Shown here piece by piece: positions 8,085 to 15,920 of a stretch of DNA of 64,000 nucleotides. The DNA comes from Saprospiraceae bacterium (GTDB lineage Bacteria > Bacteroidota > Bacteroidia > Chitinophagales > Saprospiraceae). Numbering within the stretch: position 1 is the first letter of the stretch; each line of letters starts with the position of its first letter. Location: assembly GCA_027488135.1 (NCBI GenBank), contig JAIYCH010000062.1, forward strand, positions 1 through 64,000. Direction: 5' to 3'. The notes under the pieces were generated by a model that did no database searches, had not been told where the DNA came from, and saw only the letters and a program-made list of their open reading frames with translations. The position numbers were made by a program, and so were the translations under genes.

Positions 8085-9095
8085 TTAATGTAAAATTTGC
8101 CAAACTAATTGTCTGAGGATATCATCATTTGATTTAGAGGTGGCCTGATAATGGACGCCTTTTGAATGCAAATCTGCTTCCTTCAGATGATGGAAAATGG
8201 AAATGAGTTTAGCCTGGTTAAATTTGGAGGCAGCCAATTTATAATCCCGGAGAAAATAATTATTCTTCAAATCTAATGCATCAAGTTGCTCTTTTTCAGA
8301 AAGATGGGCTACAAACTGATATTTATATACCTTACTAAAAAAGGAAAAAACAGAAGAAATAACAGGAATATTTTGATTTTTCCCACTATCGGAAAAATAA
8401 GAAACAATCTTATTGGCCAAAAGAATATCCTTAACTGCCAATGCTTTTTGCAATTCAAATACATTAAACTCTCTGCTAATACCGATATGTTTTTCAATAT
8501 CTCCTTTTGAAATAATTTGACCCTGAGGAACATTCAGCAATAGCTTATCTAATTCATTCACGATTTTTTGCAAATCGCTGCCTATGTTTGCCGCAATCAT
8601 AGCAGCCGACTCATAATCTATTTTCCTTTGCAAGCCGGACAAATACTCCTCTATCCACGGACCCACTTGATTATCATATAGCGGCTTACTTTCAAGAACG
8701 ACCGCTTTATCTTTTAGCACCTTCCCGAGAGAAGTATTCATATTCAACTTCCCATTTTTATAGGCAACCACTAAAACCGTCGAAGGAGTTGGTGACTCAA
8801 TATAAGCCTGAAGATCCTTTAGGGTCTTCATATCCTGCGCTTCCTTAAGGATAACCAGCTGTTTTTCAGCCATCATAGGGTATTTCCTAGACGTATCGGT
8901 GACCATTCTATGATCGGAATCTTTACCATAGAAAAGAGAAAAGTTGAATGCTTTTTCCGAATCTGAGAGAAGATGATCCTCTATATAATCGCAAATAACA
9001 TCGATGAAATAAGATTCTTCCCCGTGTAAAAAATAGATAGGCTCAAACGTTTTCTTTTTAAGCTTATTCATTAAATCTGAGAAGGAAAGAACCAT
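8085..9095 (-). CDS. holA: DNA polymerase III delta subunit
   Basis: Clamp-loader subunit that opens the beta clamp. The protein is 336 residues, the family size. The opening EPIYFLHGEESYFIDVICDYI is the start of the delta family AAA+-like domain I, where the P-loop position reads GEES and is degenerate, as expected for this non-hydrolysing subunit. The middle has IAANIGSDLQKIVNELDKLLL, the lid helices, and the C-terminal third is helical collar-domain sequence. It follows hemH by 6 bases and is probably cotranscribed with it. The trp promoter begins just after its stop. Confidence 0.88.
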   Translation of the reverse strand: MVLSFSDLMNKLKKKTFEPIYFLHGEESYFIDVICDYIEDHLLSDSEKAFNFSLFYGKDSDHRMVTDTSRKYPMMAEKQLVILKEAQDMKTLKDLQAYIESPTPSTVLVVAYKNGKLNMNTSLGKVLKDKAVVLESKPLYDNQVGPWIEEYLSGLQRKIDYESAAMIAANIGSDLQKIVNELDKLLLNVPQGQIISKGDIEKHIGISREFNVFELQKALAVKDILLANKIVSYFSDSGKNQNIPVISSVFSFFSKVYKYQFVAHLSEKEQLDALDLKNNYFLRDYKLAASKFNQAKLISIFHHLKEADLHSKGVHYQATSKSNDDILRQLVWQILH

Positions 9096-9101
9096 AAAAA
9101 A

Positions 9102-10130
9102 CTATTTTGCATAAGAAAGAACCAAATCCTTTAGCGCAGAAATCCAGCGAGGATCATCATTTAAGCTAGGAACCAGATCTACCCTTTCCCCGCCCTTTTC
9201 AACAAATTCTTCTTGATATTCTACGCTGATTTCAATAAGCGTCTCCAGACAGTCTGCCACGAAAGCAGGGGAAAATACTAATAGTTTTTTCGCACCTTCT
9301 TCTGCACAATGATCAAGCACAACACTGGTGTAAGGTTGTGCCCATTTGTCAGGACCTAATCGACTTTGAAAAGTGGTCGTGTAAGAACCCTCCTTCAGGT
9401 CAAGTTCCTTGGCAATAGCTTTGGTAGTAGCATGACATTGAGCCGAATAACAAAACTGATTAACTTCTGATCTAACCAGACAGCAATCCTTTACTTTTAA
9501 GCAATGATTACATTCATCGGCCTTTTTTAGCTGACGCTGAGGTAATCCATGATAACTAAACAAAATATGGTCGTAAGAAGGAATATCAAACTTCCTTGCA
9601 TTCTCTGCGAAAATATGAATCATGGGTTCATAATCGCAATAGGAATTTATAAAAGTTACACCGGGAATAGCCTGCTCTTTTCTTAAAATACGCATGACCT
9701 CATCATGAACCGAACCAGTGGTGGCTGATGCATATTGAGGAAAAAGAGGAAGAACATATAGATGAGTTATATTTTGCTTTTTTAATCTTTTCCAGGCATC
9801 TGTAATAGATGGATTTTGGTACCTCATGGCCAGCTCAACATGCCAGGAATCATCTAAAATTTCTTTTAACCCATCAGCTACTTTAATACCATAAGCCTTT
9901 AATGGAGAACCTGTTGGAGTCCAAAGCTGTTTATATAATTTGGCAGATGAACCTGACCTCAAAGGAGCGATGATTCCTTGAACCAATGCCTGTCTGGCTA
10001 ACCAGGGATAATCAATAACTCTGGCATCAGTTAAAAATTCACGCAAATACCGATATACATCCCATCTTGTGGGTGAATCAGGTGTACCCAGATTTACAAG
10101 CAATAATCCTTTTTTCGGCGAATTAGCCAT
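9102..10130 (-). CDS. hemH: Ferrochelatase
   Basis: Inserts Fe2+ into protoporphyrin IX in the last step of haem synthesis. The start is taken at ATG 10130 (342 residues, MANSPKKGLLLVNLGTPDSP); a longer in-frame start at 10181 would lie within the promoter. Family motifs: LLLVNLGTPDSP at the N terminus, SYHGLPQR (metal-site His), TTFQSRLG and the C-terminal FSPAFVADCLETLIEI with the conserved Glu. After SYHGLPQR there is a Cys-rich stretch (C-x2-C-x5-CC and two more Cys further on) that could be structural or bind a metal cluster. hemF, an earlier step of the pathway, is at 49654-50550. Confidence 0.95.
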   Translation of the reverse strand: MANSPKKGLLLVNLGTPDSPTRWDVYRYLREFLTDARVIDYPWLARQALVQGIIAPLRSGSSAKLYKQLWTPTGSPLKAYGIKVADGLKEILDDSWHVELAMRYQNPSITDAWKRLKKQNITHLYVLPLFPQYASATTGSVHDEVMRILRKEQAIPGVTFINSYCDYEPMIHIFAENARKFDIPSYDHILFSYHGLPQRQLKKADECNHCLKVKDCCLVRSEVNQFCYSAQCHATTKAIAKELDLKEGSYTTTFQSRLGPDKWAQPYTSVVLDHCAEEGAKKLLVFSPAFVADCLETLIEISVEYQEEFVEKGGERVDLVPSLNDDPRWISALKDLVLSYAK

Positions 10131-10148
10131 ATTCTTTTTATTTAATGA

Positions 10149-10181
10149 CAAAATTACCTCTTTAACCCGAAAAAGTGTCAA
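10149..10181 (-). promoter_or_regulatory. hemH promoter
   Basis: TTGACA (10181-10176) and TAATTTTG (10156-10149) on the minus strand are separated by 19 bases; the second box fits TAnnTTTG. Predicted transcription starts near 10142, before the ATG at 10130, and this places the longer alternative hemH start upstream of the transcript. Confidence 0.6.
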
Positions 10182-10185
10182 TGTG

Positions 10186-10215
10186 TTTAAATGAATTGGA
10201 AAACATATAACTTTG
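10186..10215 (+). promoter_or_regulatory. surE operon promoter
   Basis: TTTA (10186-10189), an 18-base spacer and TAACTTTG (10208-10215), a full TAnnTTTG match. The box lies 18 bases before ATG 10233. It overlaps the longer reading frame beginning at 10191 and so supports the shorter SurE. It is divergent from the hemH promoter, with only four bases between the two -33 elements. Confidence 0.6.
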
Positions 10216-10232
10216 CCAAAAATAAAAGTAAA

Positions 10233-11000
10233 ATGAAAAAACCCTTAATACTGGTAACAAATGACGATGGCATTAGTGCCCCAGGTATAAAAGCACTCAT
10301 TGAAGTGGCTATGAAATTAGGTGAAGTTGTGGTAGTTGCACCCGATTCACCCCAATCGGGACAGGGTCATGCCATCACATTGGAAAAACCATTAAGATTG
10401 CATCCTGTGAATATGTATCCAGGTATTGAAGCCTGGGAATGTTCAGGAACACCGGTAGATTGTGTTAAACTGGCAAAAAATATTTTACTAAAAGATAGAG
10501 AAGTATCCCTTTGCGTTTCCGGCATCAATCATGGATCCAACGCGGCTATTAATATTCTCTATTCCGGCACACTTTCCGCAGCGATGGAAGCGTCGTTGGA
10601 AAAAATTCCGTCCATAGGTTTTTCTCTGCTCGATTTTAATTGGGATGCCGATTTTGAACCATGTAAAGAGTGGGTTTCATATATAATGGAATTTGTTCTG
10701 ACCCAGGGAATTCCCATGGGAAATTTATTAAACGTAAATATTCCCGCTAAAAAAGATTTCCCCATTCAAGGAGTGAAAGTTTGTAAACAAGCCAATTCCC
10801 GTTGGGTAGAAGAATATGTAACTGGTATTGACCCAAGAGGGCAAAAATATTATTGGTTGACAGGGAAATTTGTAAATGAAGACAAAAATGAGGACACCGA
10901 TATTAAAGCTTTACAGGCTGGCTATATATCAGTTGTACCTTCTCACCACGATTTGACAAATTATAAATCCCTTCCTTCCCTAAAAGTATTAGAAAAATAA
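10233..11000 (+). CDS. surE: 5'/3'-nucleotidase SurE
   Basis: Survival protein E, a metal-dependent nucleoside monophosphate phosphatase. It has 255 residues from ATG 10233. An in-frame ATG at 10191 adds 14 residues not found in the family and overlaps the promoter. The metal site is the N-terminal VTNDDGI (paired Asp). Further motifs are APDSPQSGQGHAIT with the metal-binding Ser, and CVSGINHGSNAAINILYSGT with the conserved Asn. The stop codon shares one base with the start of the next gene (TAATG), so surE, the 107-residue membrane protein and lpxB look like one translationally coupled unit. Confidence 0.95.
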   Translation: MKKPLILVTNDDGISAPGIKALIEVAMKLGEVVVVAPDSPQSGQGHAITLEKPLRLHPVNMYPGIEAWECSGTPVDCVKLAKNILLKDREVSLCVSGINHGSNAAINILYSGTLSAAMEASLEKIPSIGFSLLDFNWDADFEPCKEWVSYIMEFVLTQGIPMGNLLNVNIPAKKDFPIQGVKVCKQANSRWVEEYVTGIDPRGQKYYWLTGKFVNEDKNEDTDIKALQAGYISVVPSHHDLTNYKSLPSLKVLEK

Positions 11001-11323
11001 TGAACAGATTGAAAGAAAATCAAAAAACCGAACTGGCTAAAGGTATTCTTGCTGGTTTACTCGTTCCCTTTGTTAGTTATGCCGTATTATTATTGTTAAA
11101 TGAAAAAATTTCGGCATTACTTTTTAAGGAAGTAATGAAAGATGACTTAATACTGGATAATAAAACGGTAGCTATTTTAGCCATTTGCTTCAATCTATTG
11201 CCCTTCCATTTGTTAGATAAAAAGAAACAAACCAGAGCTATGAGGGGCGTTCTCATTTCAACTTTTTTATTAGCCATGCTGTGGCTGTTCTTGTTTGGTA
11301 AAGAAGCGATAACCCTTTCATGA
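11000..11323 (+). CDS. Small membrane protein between surE and lpxB
   Basis: A 107-residue protein of unknown function. Three hydrophobic segments are visible, near residues 15-35 (GILAGLLVPFVSYAVLLLL), 55-72 (KTVAILAICFNLLPFHLL) and 83-100 (GVLISTFLLAMLWLFLF), with a basic loop DKKKQTR between the second and third. It overlaps surE by one base and lpxB by four, so it is surely translated as part of that unit. The link with lpxB suggests a role at the inner membrane, perhaps near lipid A synthesis, but this is inference from position alone. Confidence 0.8.
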   Translation: MNRLKENQKTELAKGILAGLLVPFVSYAVLLLLNEKISALLFKEVMKDDLILDNKTVAILAICFNLLPFHLLDKKKQTRAMRGVLISTFLLAMLWLFLFGKEAITLS

Positions 11324-12429
11324 AAATATATATTATCGCAGGGGAAGCGTCTGGCGATTTACACGGAAGTAACCTGATTTATGCCTTAAAACAAGTCAAT
11401 CCAAACGTTGAACTTCGTGCATGGGGCGGAAGTAAAATGGAAAAAGCAGGCGCCAACGTAGTTAAATATTATCATGATTTAGCCTTCATGGGCTTTGTCG
11501 AAGTTATAAAAAATATTGGTCCCATTCTTAAAAATTTTAAGTTTGCTAAAAAAGATATTCTTTCTTTTCAACCAGACTATTTAATCTTAATTGATTACCC
11601 TGGATTTAATCTTAGAATGGCAAAATGGGCTCATAAAAATAAAATACCCGTCATATATTACATTCTCCCACAGATTTGGGCCTGGAATGAGCGACGAATT
11701 AAATTTATAGAAAAATATACACAGACCAGATTAGCTATTTTACCTTTTGAAAAATCCTACTATCAAAATAAAAATCTTTTTGTTCATTATGTTGGTCACC
11801 CATTGGTAGAACACATAGAAAATTTTAAGAAACTAAACGCTGGATTATTAACAAGTAACAACAATACCTCTGAACTAAAAACCATCATAGCCTTATTACC
11901 GGGTAGTAGAATCCAGGAAATTAAAAAACATGTTCCCCTGCTTATCCCATTGGTTCAAAAAAATCCATCGCTACATTTTGAACTGGCCCTTGCCCCCGGG
12001 CTACCTGACGAAATGAGGCAGTATCTCCTCCATGCTTTTCCAAAAAACTTTTCTATCACCGATAATACCTATGATCTGCTAAGCAAGGCAAAATGTGCCG
12101 TAGTATGTTCAGGAACAGCCACCTTAGAAACAGCGCTTTTTAATGTTCCACAAATCGTATTTTACCGAACGAACATAGTTAATTATCTCATTGCCAAAGT
12201 CTTGATTAAGGTTAAATATATATCACTGGTAAATTTGATTCTTCAAAAACCTTTAGTCACGGAAGTAATTTATCCTATAAAGCAAGGTAAAAAACTAGAG
12301 GAAACATTTAACGATTTACTGAAGATAGAGCATCAAATTCCCCTTTGTCAAGGATATGATGAAATACTTACGCATTTGGGTAACAAAAAGGCTTCAAAAG
12401 AATTTAGTAAAATTATTTTTAATGTATAA
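11320..12429 (+). CDS. lpxB: Lipid A disaccharide synthase
   Basis: GT19 glycosyltransferase that joins UDP-2,3-diacylglucosamine and lipid X to form the lipid A disaccharide. The protein is 369 residues. Family blocks: IAGEASGDLHGSNLI at the N terminus, FMGFVEVI, IDYPGFNLRMAKWA, YYILPQIWAWNERR, VGHPLVE, ALLPGSRIQEI and the C-terminal CSGTATLETALF. It is coupled by a 4-base overlap to the small membrane protein before it. The window also holds waaA and heptose kinase, so a lipid A-Kdo core is expected. Confidence 0.95.
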   Translation: MKIYIIAGEASGDLHGSNLIYALKQVNPNVELRAWGGSKMEKAGANVVKYYHDLAFMGFVEVIKNIGPILKNFKFAKKDILSFQPDYLILIDYPGFNLRMAKWAHKNKIPVIYYILPQIWAWNERRIKFIEKYTQTRLAILPFEKSYYQNKNLFVHYVGHPLVEHIENFKKLNAGLLTSNNNTSELKTIIALLPGSRIQEIKKHVPLLIPLVQKNPSLHFELALAPGLPDEMRQYLLHAFPKNFSITDNTYDLLSKAKCAVVCSGTATLETALFNVPQIVFYRTNIVNYLIAKVLIKVKYISLVNLILQKPLVTEVIYPIKQGKKLEETFNDLLKIEHQIPLCQGYDEILTHLGNKKASKEFSKIIFNV

Positions 12430-12519
12430 AACATTTAAAATCAAATAAATAAACAAAATAATTACAATTTACACATATAATTTTATTATATATATTTTCT
12501 TTATGTGCTAATCTAAAGT

Positions 12520-12527
12520 TATATTTG
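12520..12527 (+). promoter_or_regulatory. Putative -7 box for the 12654 gene
   Basis: TATATTTG, a perfect TAnnTTTG match, 127 bases before the ATG at 12654. The upstream sequence is AT-rich with no clear TTTG at the right distance. The resulting leader of about 120 bases would contain both the 30-bp palindrome at 12557-12586 and the hairpin at 12602-12620. Confidence 0.5.
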
Positions 12528-12556
12528 AGGCGGCGGGAAAATCGCGCTCAATTACA

Positions 12557-12586
12557 TATTAATTTAACATATATGTTAAATTAATA
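12557..12586 (+). repeat. 30-bp perfect palindrome
   Basis: TATTAATTTAACATA is followed directly by its exact reverse complement, a 30-base palindrome with no spacer. It lies between a promoter-like box (12520) and the 12654 gene. It could be an operator for a dimeric regulator or an RNA hairpin in the leader. It consists wholly of A and T except for one C and one G. Confidence 0.7.
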
Positions 12587-12601
12587 ATACATACTCCCAA
12601 T

Positions 12602-12620
12602 CCTCTAAAATAATTAGAGG
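12602..12620 (+). other. Small hairpin in the leader of the 12654 gene
   Basis: CCTCTA (12602-12607) and TAGAGG (12615-12620) are complementary around a 7-base loop, 33 bases before the ATG at 12654. It is short and A-rich sequence follows rather than a T run, so it is not a convincing terminator on the plus strand. Confidence 0.35.
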
Positions 12621-12653
12621 CACAAAAAACTTCACCACTTAAATCTACACCAG

Positions 12654-13049
12654 ATGCAGCGTTCTAATGAAACGAAGGCAAAAGCCTTTCGTATTGAATT
12701 CTTTTTGCTTTTTTTATTCTTCCTTATTGGCGGAGCGGGATTTTTTTTAAGTCTTACCTCTCTTGATGACAGCCAGCCTACTGTAAATGAAATAGAAGCC
12801 TTTCCTTTAGAAAAGGAGCCTTATTTATCAAGACAAGAAGAAATACAGGCTAATGAATGGATAACTTTCGACATCAATGATTACCTGCTAACTTCAGATA
12901 CGGAGATTATTACTTCCACAAAGGCAAAGATCAAAAAGTATAATGACAGAATGATTGGCATATTATTTAGCGAGGGCGGTAATTATGAGATTATATTCCG
13001 AAGTAAAACAGATAAAAAAATAATCTTCAGGGAAATTATATCTTTTTGA
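12654..13049 (+). CDS. Membrane-anchored protein of unknown function
   Basis: A 131-residue protein. A short basic N terminus precedes one strong hydrophobic segment near residues 14-34 (EFFLLFLFFLIGGAGFFLSL), then about 95 residues of mixed, charged sequence predicted to be outside the inner membrane. No domain was recognised. It stands alone behind a long AT-rich leader with its own promoter-like box, a 30-bp palindrome and a small hairpin, so it may be tightly regulated. The stop is shortly before the tRNA-Leu terminator hairpin, which may serve it too. Confidence 0.65.
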   Translation: MQRSNETKAKAFRIEFFLLFLFFLIGGAGFFLSLTSLDDSQPTVNEIEAFPLEKEPYLSRQEEIQANEWITFDINDYLLTSDTEIITSTKAKIKKYNDRMIGILFSEGGNYEIIFRSKTDKKIIFREIISF

Positions 13050-13060
13050 TCACAGAACTA

Positions 13061-13093
13061 CAAAAAAGAGGCTGCCTTGTTAGACAACCTCTA
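13061..13093 (-). terminator. Terminator after tRNA-Leu(CAA)
   Basis: Arms AGAGGCTGCCT (13068-13078) and AGACAACCTCT pair with two mismatches around a TGTT loop. On the minus strand the stem is followed by TTTTTTG, a typical intrinsic terminator for the rseP-hscB-tRNA-Leu transcript. On the plus strand it is followed by a T-rich stretch and may also stop transcription from the 12654 gene. Confidence 0.7.
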
Positions 13094-13107
13094 ATTATTT
13101 TATTCTG

Positions 13108-13191
13108 TACCGGAGGCGGGAATCGAACCCGCACAACATTGCTGTTACTGGATTTTGAGTCCAGCGCGTCTACCAATTCCGCCACTCCGGC
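13108..13191 (-). tRNA. tRNA-Leu (anticodon CAA)
   Basis: A class II tRNA of 84 bases. The acceptor GCCGGAG pairs with CTCCGGT, the anticodon stem is CTGGA/TCCAG with loop CTCAAAA giving anticodon CAA (reads UUG), there is a long variable arm, and the T arm is GCGGG-TTCGATT-CCCGC. CCA is not encoded. It lies 21 bases after hscB on the same strand without a clear promoter of its own, so it is probably processed from the rseP-hscB transcript. Confidence 0.97.
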
Positions 13192-13212
13192 GAGCACGGA
13201 TACCCTTATACT

Positions 13213-13719
13213 TTAAGAGTTTGCAAATTTAGAAAAATTATCTTGAATTCTCAAATAATATTTTCTTTTAAAAAAATAAGTTTTTAGATGCCTTGCCTTT
13301 TCAATATCCAAAGGAAGTAAAGAAGCACAATAATCTAACTCCGCTTTAAGCTCGTTTTCCCAAGCTGCCAAATCATCTTGCAACGCCGAAAAAGAGGATG
13401 GATTATCATCTAAGTCAGAGATAGCCTCATTAAAAACCATCATTTTCATCAAAAAATCAGGCGGCATAGCTTCCTTATCGTCCTTCAATAGTCCGTATTC
13501 ACTTAAAATATACTGAATACGAGCATCTACATCGTTAAGAACCTTATATGCTTGATTATTGAACCCTGAAGACTCCAAAGCCTTCGCTTGTTCATCCTCA
13601 GAAGCCAATGTAAATTTATCGGGGTGGAATAATTTACTTTTCGTCAAAAATCTCTGCTTCAACAACGAAGCATCGGGAAACAGGGACACCGGCAAATCAA
13701 ACCAATCGAAATATAACAT
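13213..13719 (-). CDS. hscB: Fe-S assembly co-chaperone HscB
   Basis: A J-domain co-chaperone of the HscA/ISC iron-sulfur cluster system, 168 residues. The start is taken at ATG 13719 (MLYFDWFDLP), four bases after the rseP stop; a longer frame runs back into rseP. The first 70 residues are the J domain with HPDKF in its loop and the DWFDLP opening typical of HscB rather than general DnaJ. The C-terminal part is three helices that would bind IscU. hscA and iscU are not in the window. The assignment rests on the opening motif, HPDK and the length. Confidence 0.85.
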   Translation of the reverse strand: MLYFDWFDLPVSLFPDASLLKQRFLTKSKLFHPDKFTLASEDEQAKALESSGFNNQAYKVLNDVDARIQYILSEYGLLKDDKEAMPPDFLMKMMVFNEAISDLDDNPSSFSALQDDLAAWENELKAELDYCASLLPLDIEKARHLKTYFFKRKYYLRIQDNFSKFANS

Positions 13720-13723
13720 CAGG

Positions 13724-15064
13724 TTATTTATTGAAAAAATTCCTAAATATATCCAGACCATTAGCAAAAATGACCAAAGATAGAATCAGAATAAATCCAA
13801 TCATGGTAGCAATTTCCATAAATTTATCTGAAGGTTTCCTGCCTGTTACCACCTCGTAAAGCAAGAACATAACATGACCACCATCTAGAGCGGGGATAGG
13901 TAAAAGATTCATAAAGCCCAGGATTAAGCTCAGGACGGCCGTCATTTTCCAGAAACGTTCCCAGATCCAAACATCGCCATACATTGAGGCAATAGAACCA
14001 AATCCACCAAGGCTTTCCGACGCTTTAATTTTACCTTTAAACATCTGCCCAAAGGCTTTGAACTGGTCGCCAAGGAATTGGCTACCCTGTGAAAAACCTG
14101 CGGGAATAGATGCTAAGAAACTATATTCACGAACATCTTGTGTAAAGTAGTGGTTAAAAGGATAAGTATAAGCGCCAATTTTTGCATCCTTTGTTGTAGT
14201 TATTGGCATAGAAAGGGTGTCCTTATCTCTTAATACATTAATAACAATCTCCTTATTTGCATAAGGTTTAACCGCTTTCACAAAATCGTAAAAATAAGGG
14301 GTTGGAGCATCATTCAAACCTATAATAATATCATCCTGTTTTAGACCCGCCTTTTCGGCAGGACTATTTTTAGTTACACTACTAATCTCAAAGGGTAGTC
14401 TGGCAGTGAATAAGAAATTACTTTTATTTTCATACCTGGAGAGAATATCCACCCATTTTTCATCTACTGGAATTTGGGTTACTTTTCCGTCTCTCAACAC
14501 CTCAATAGATTGAGCATTATCAATAATAATACCTCTGATGACCAATCTGTCATTAAACTCGGTGAAAGGTTTATCTCCAACTTTCAGAATCTGATCTCCA
14601 TCTAAAAGGCCCATATCTCTACCCAGTGAATCGACAGAAATACCGTCTTTCACTTGAGCGGCAGGAATAAAAGACTCACCCCAAACAAAAAGCGTCATAC
14701 TAAATAGAATGAAACCGAGAATAAAATTCACTGTTACCCCTCCCAGCATAATAATAAGTCTCTGCCAGGCGGGTTTAGAACGAAACTCCCAGGGTTGAGG
14801 CTCCTGAGCCATTTGAGCGGCATCAAAACTCTCGTCAATCATACCCGAAATTTTCACATAACCACCTAATGGAAGCCATCCAATGCCATACTCTGTATCA
14901 CCCTTTTTGAATTTTATCAAAGAAAACCAAGGGTCAAAAAACAAATAAAATTTTTCTACTCTGGTTTTAAAAAACCGGGCTGGAATAAAATGTCCTAATT
15001 CATGCAATACGATGAGAATAGATAAACTCAACATCAATTGACCTGCCATACTAAGAATGCTCAT
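13724..15064 (-). CDS. rseP: RseP-type site-2 zinc metalloprotease
   Basis: An inner-membrane intramembrane protease of the S2P family, 446 residues. The zinc site HELGH is in the first membrane segment near residue 21 (VLHELGHFIPA), and the second site LDGGH lies in LLPIPALDGGHVMFL near the C terminus. Between them are two PDZ-like regions (around DSLGRDMGLLDGDQILKVGD and KNSPAEKAGLKQDDIIIGLN). The likely substrates are anti-sigma factors or signal peptide remnants. It is followed by hscB after four bases and by tRNA-Leu. Confidence 0.95.
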   Translation of the reverse strand: MSILSMAGQLMLSLSILIVLHELGHFIPARFFKTRVEKFYLFFDPWFSLIKFKKGDTEYGIGWLPLGGYVKISGMIDESFDAAQMAQEPQPWEFRSKPAWQRLIIMLGGVTVNFILGFILFSMTLFVWGESFIPAAQVKDGISVDSLGRDMGLLDGDQILKVGDKPFTEFNDRLVIRGIIIDNAQSIEVLRDGKVTQIPVDEKWVDILSRYENKSNFLFTARLPFEISSVTKNSPAEKAGLKQDDIIIGLNDAPTPYFYDFVKAVKPYANKEIVINVLRDKDTLSMPITTTKDAKIGAYTYPFNHYFTQDVREYSFLASIPAGFSQGSQFLGDQFKAFGQMFKGKIKASESLGGFGSIASMYGDVWIWERFWKMTAVLSLILGFMNLLPIPALDGGHVMFLLYEVVTGRKPSDKFMEIATMIGFILILSLVIFANGLDIFRNFFNK

Positions 15065-15100
15065 CCGTTTATTGGGTTAGCGTGATTAAAAATAAAGATG

Positions 15101-15108
15101 CAAAAATA
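15101..15108 (-). promoter_or_regulatory. Putative -7 box for rseP
   Basis: TATTTTTG on the minus strand fits TAnnTTTG and lies 36 bases before the rseP ATG at 15064. A TTTTGG run is found upstream at 15132-15137, a little further than the usual spacing. Confidence 0.45.
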
Positions 15109-15214
15109 ACAACTTATTTTGCTTTAAAGTTCCAAAATACAAAGACCATGAAACTTTAAACTCTTTTTTGCATTTTTACAGAAACGATTAATTGAAATAA
15201 TATAGTTTTCAACA

Positions 15215-15913
15215 ATGAATTATTTTTATTTTACCGAAATGTCCAACGGTTTTATTAGACTTGACGAAGAAGAAAGCAAGCATCTTCAGTTAGTTCTCAG
15301 GCATAAACCAGGAAATTTAATTCATTTGTTAAATGGGGATGGACTTAAAGTAGAAGGATTTTTGCATGCTTCAGATAAGAAAGGGGTAACCATAAAAGTT
15401 GAAAAAACAGTCTATATCTCTAAAAAAGACTACCAGCTTCACGTCGCTATTGGGCCAACCAAACAAATGGAAAGATTTGAATGGTTTCTTGAAAAGGCGA
15501 CAGAACTAGGCATTGATTCAATAACACCATTTACTTCAACCCATGGGGAGCGAGACAAATTAAGAATGGACCGATTAGAGAAAATTATTCGAACGGCTGG
15601 AAAACAATCTGCCAATCCTCATTTTCCGAAATTAAATGGATTAATAAGTTTTAAGGAATTAATGAATGATTCGAAAGAAAAGAATAAATTCATAGCCCAC
15701 TTAGATCAATCCAGTAAAGGCCATTTTTTTGATGTAATTCCCAAAGGTGAAGATGTACTCATTTTAATTGGTCCTGAGGGAGATTTTACAGAAAAGGAAG
15801 TAGAGACAGCCAAAGAGCATGGCTTTTTGTCTGTACATTTAGGGGAAAACAGGTTAAGAACCGAAACTGCTGGCATTTTTGCTACACAATGTTTAATTTT
15901 GAAAAATAAATAA
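15215..15913 (+). CDS. rsmE: 16S rRNA m3U1498 methyltransferase
   Basis: A SPOUT-class enzyme that methylates N3 of U1498 in 16S rRNA, 232 residues. The N-terminal PUA-like part holds ESKHLQLVLRHKPG (the usual HxxxVLR motif). The SPOUT knot is shown by GPTKQMERFEWFLEKATELG, LIGPEGDFTEKE and HLGENRLRTETAGIFA, the last being the RxxTA motif of the family. It is followed after 7 bases by the DUF4159 gene, probably in the same transcript. Confidence 0.95.
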   Translation: MNYFYFTEMSNGFIRLDEEESKHLQLVLRHKPGNLIHLLNGDGLKVEGFLHASDKKGVTIKVEKTVYISKKDYQLHVAIGPTKQMERFEWFLEKATELGIDSITPFTSTHGERDKLRMDRLEKIIRTAGKQSANPHFPKLNGLISFKELMNDSKEKNKFIAHLDQSSKGHFFDVIPKGEDVLILIGPEGDFTEKEVETAKEHGFLSVHLGENRLRTETAGIFATQCLILKNK

Positions 15914-15920
15914 CCATACG

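Noticed and set aside
10559-10765. Minus-strand frame inside surE
   Set aside because: Opposite strand of a conserved enzyme core, no motifs of its own.
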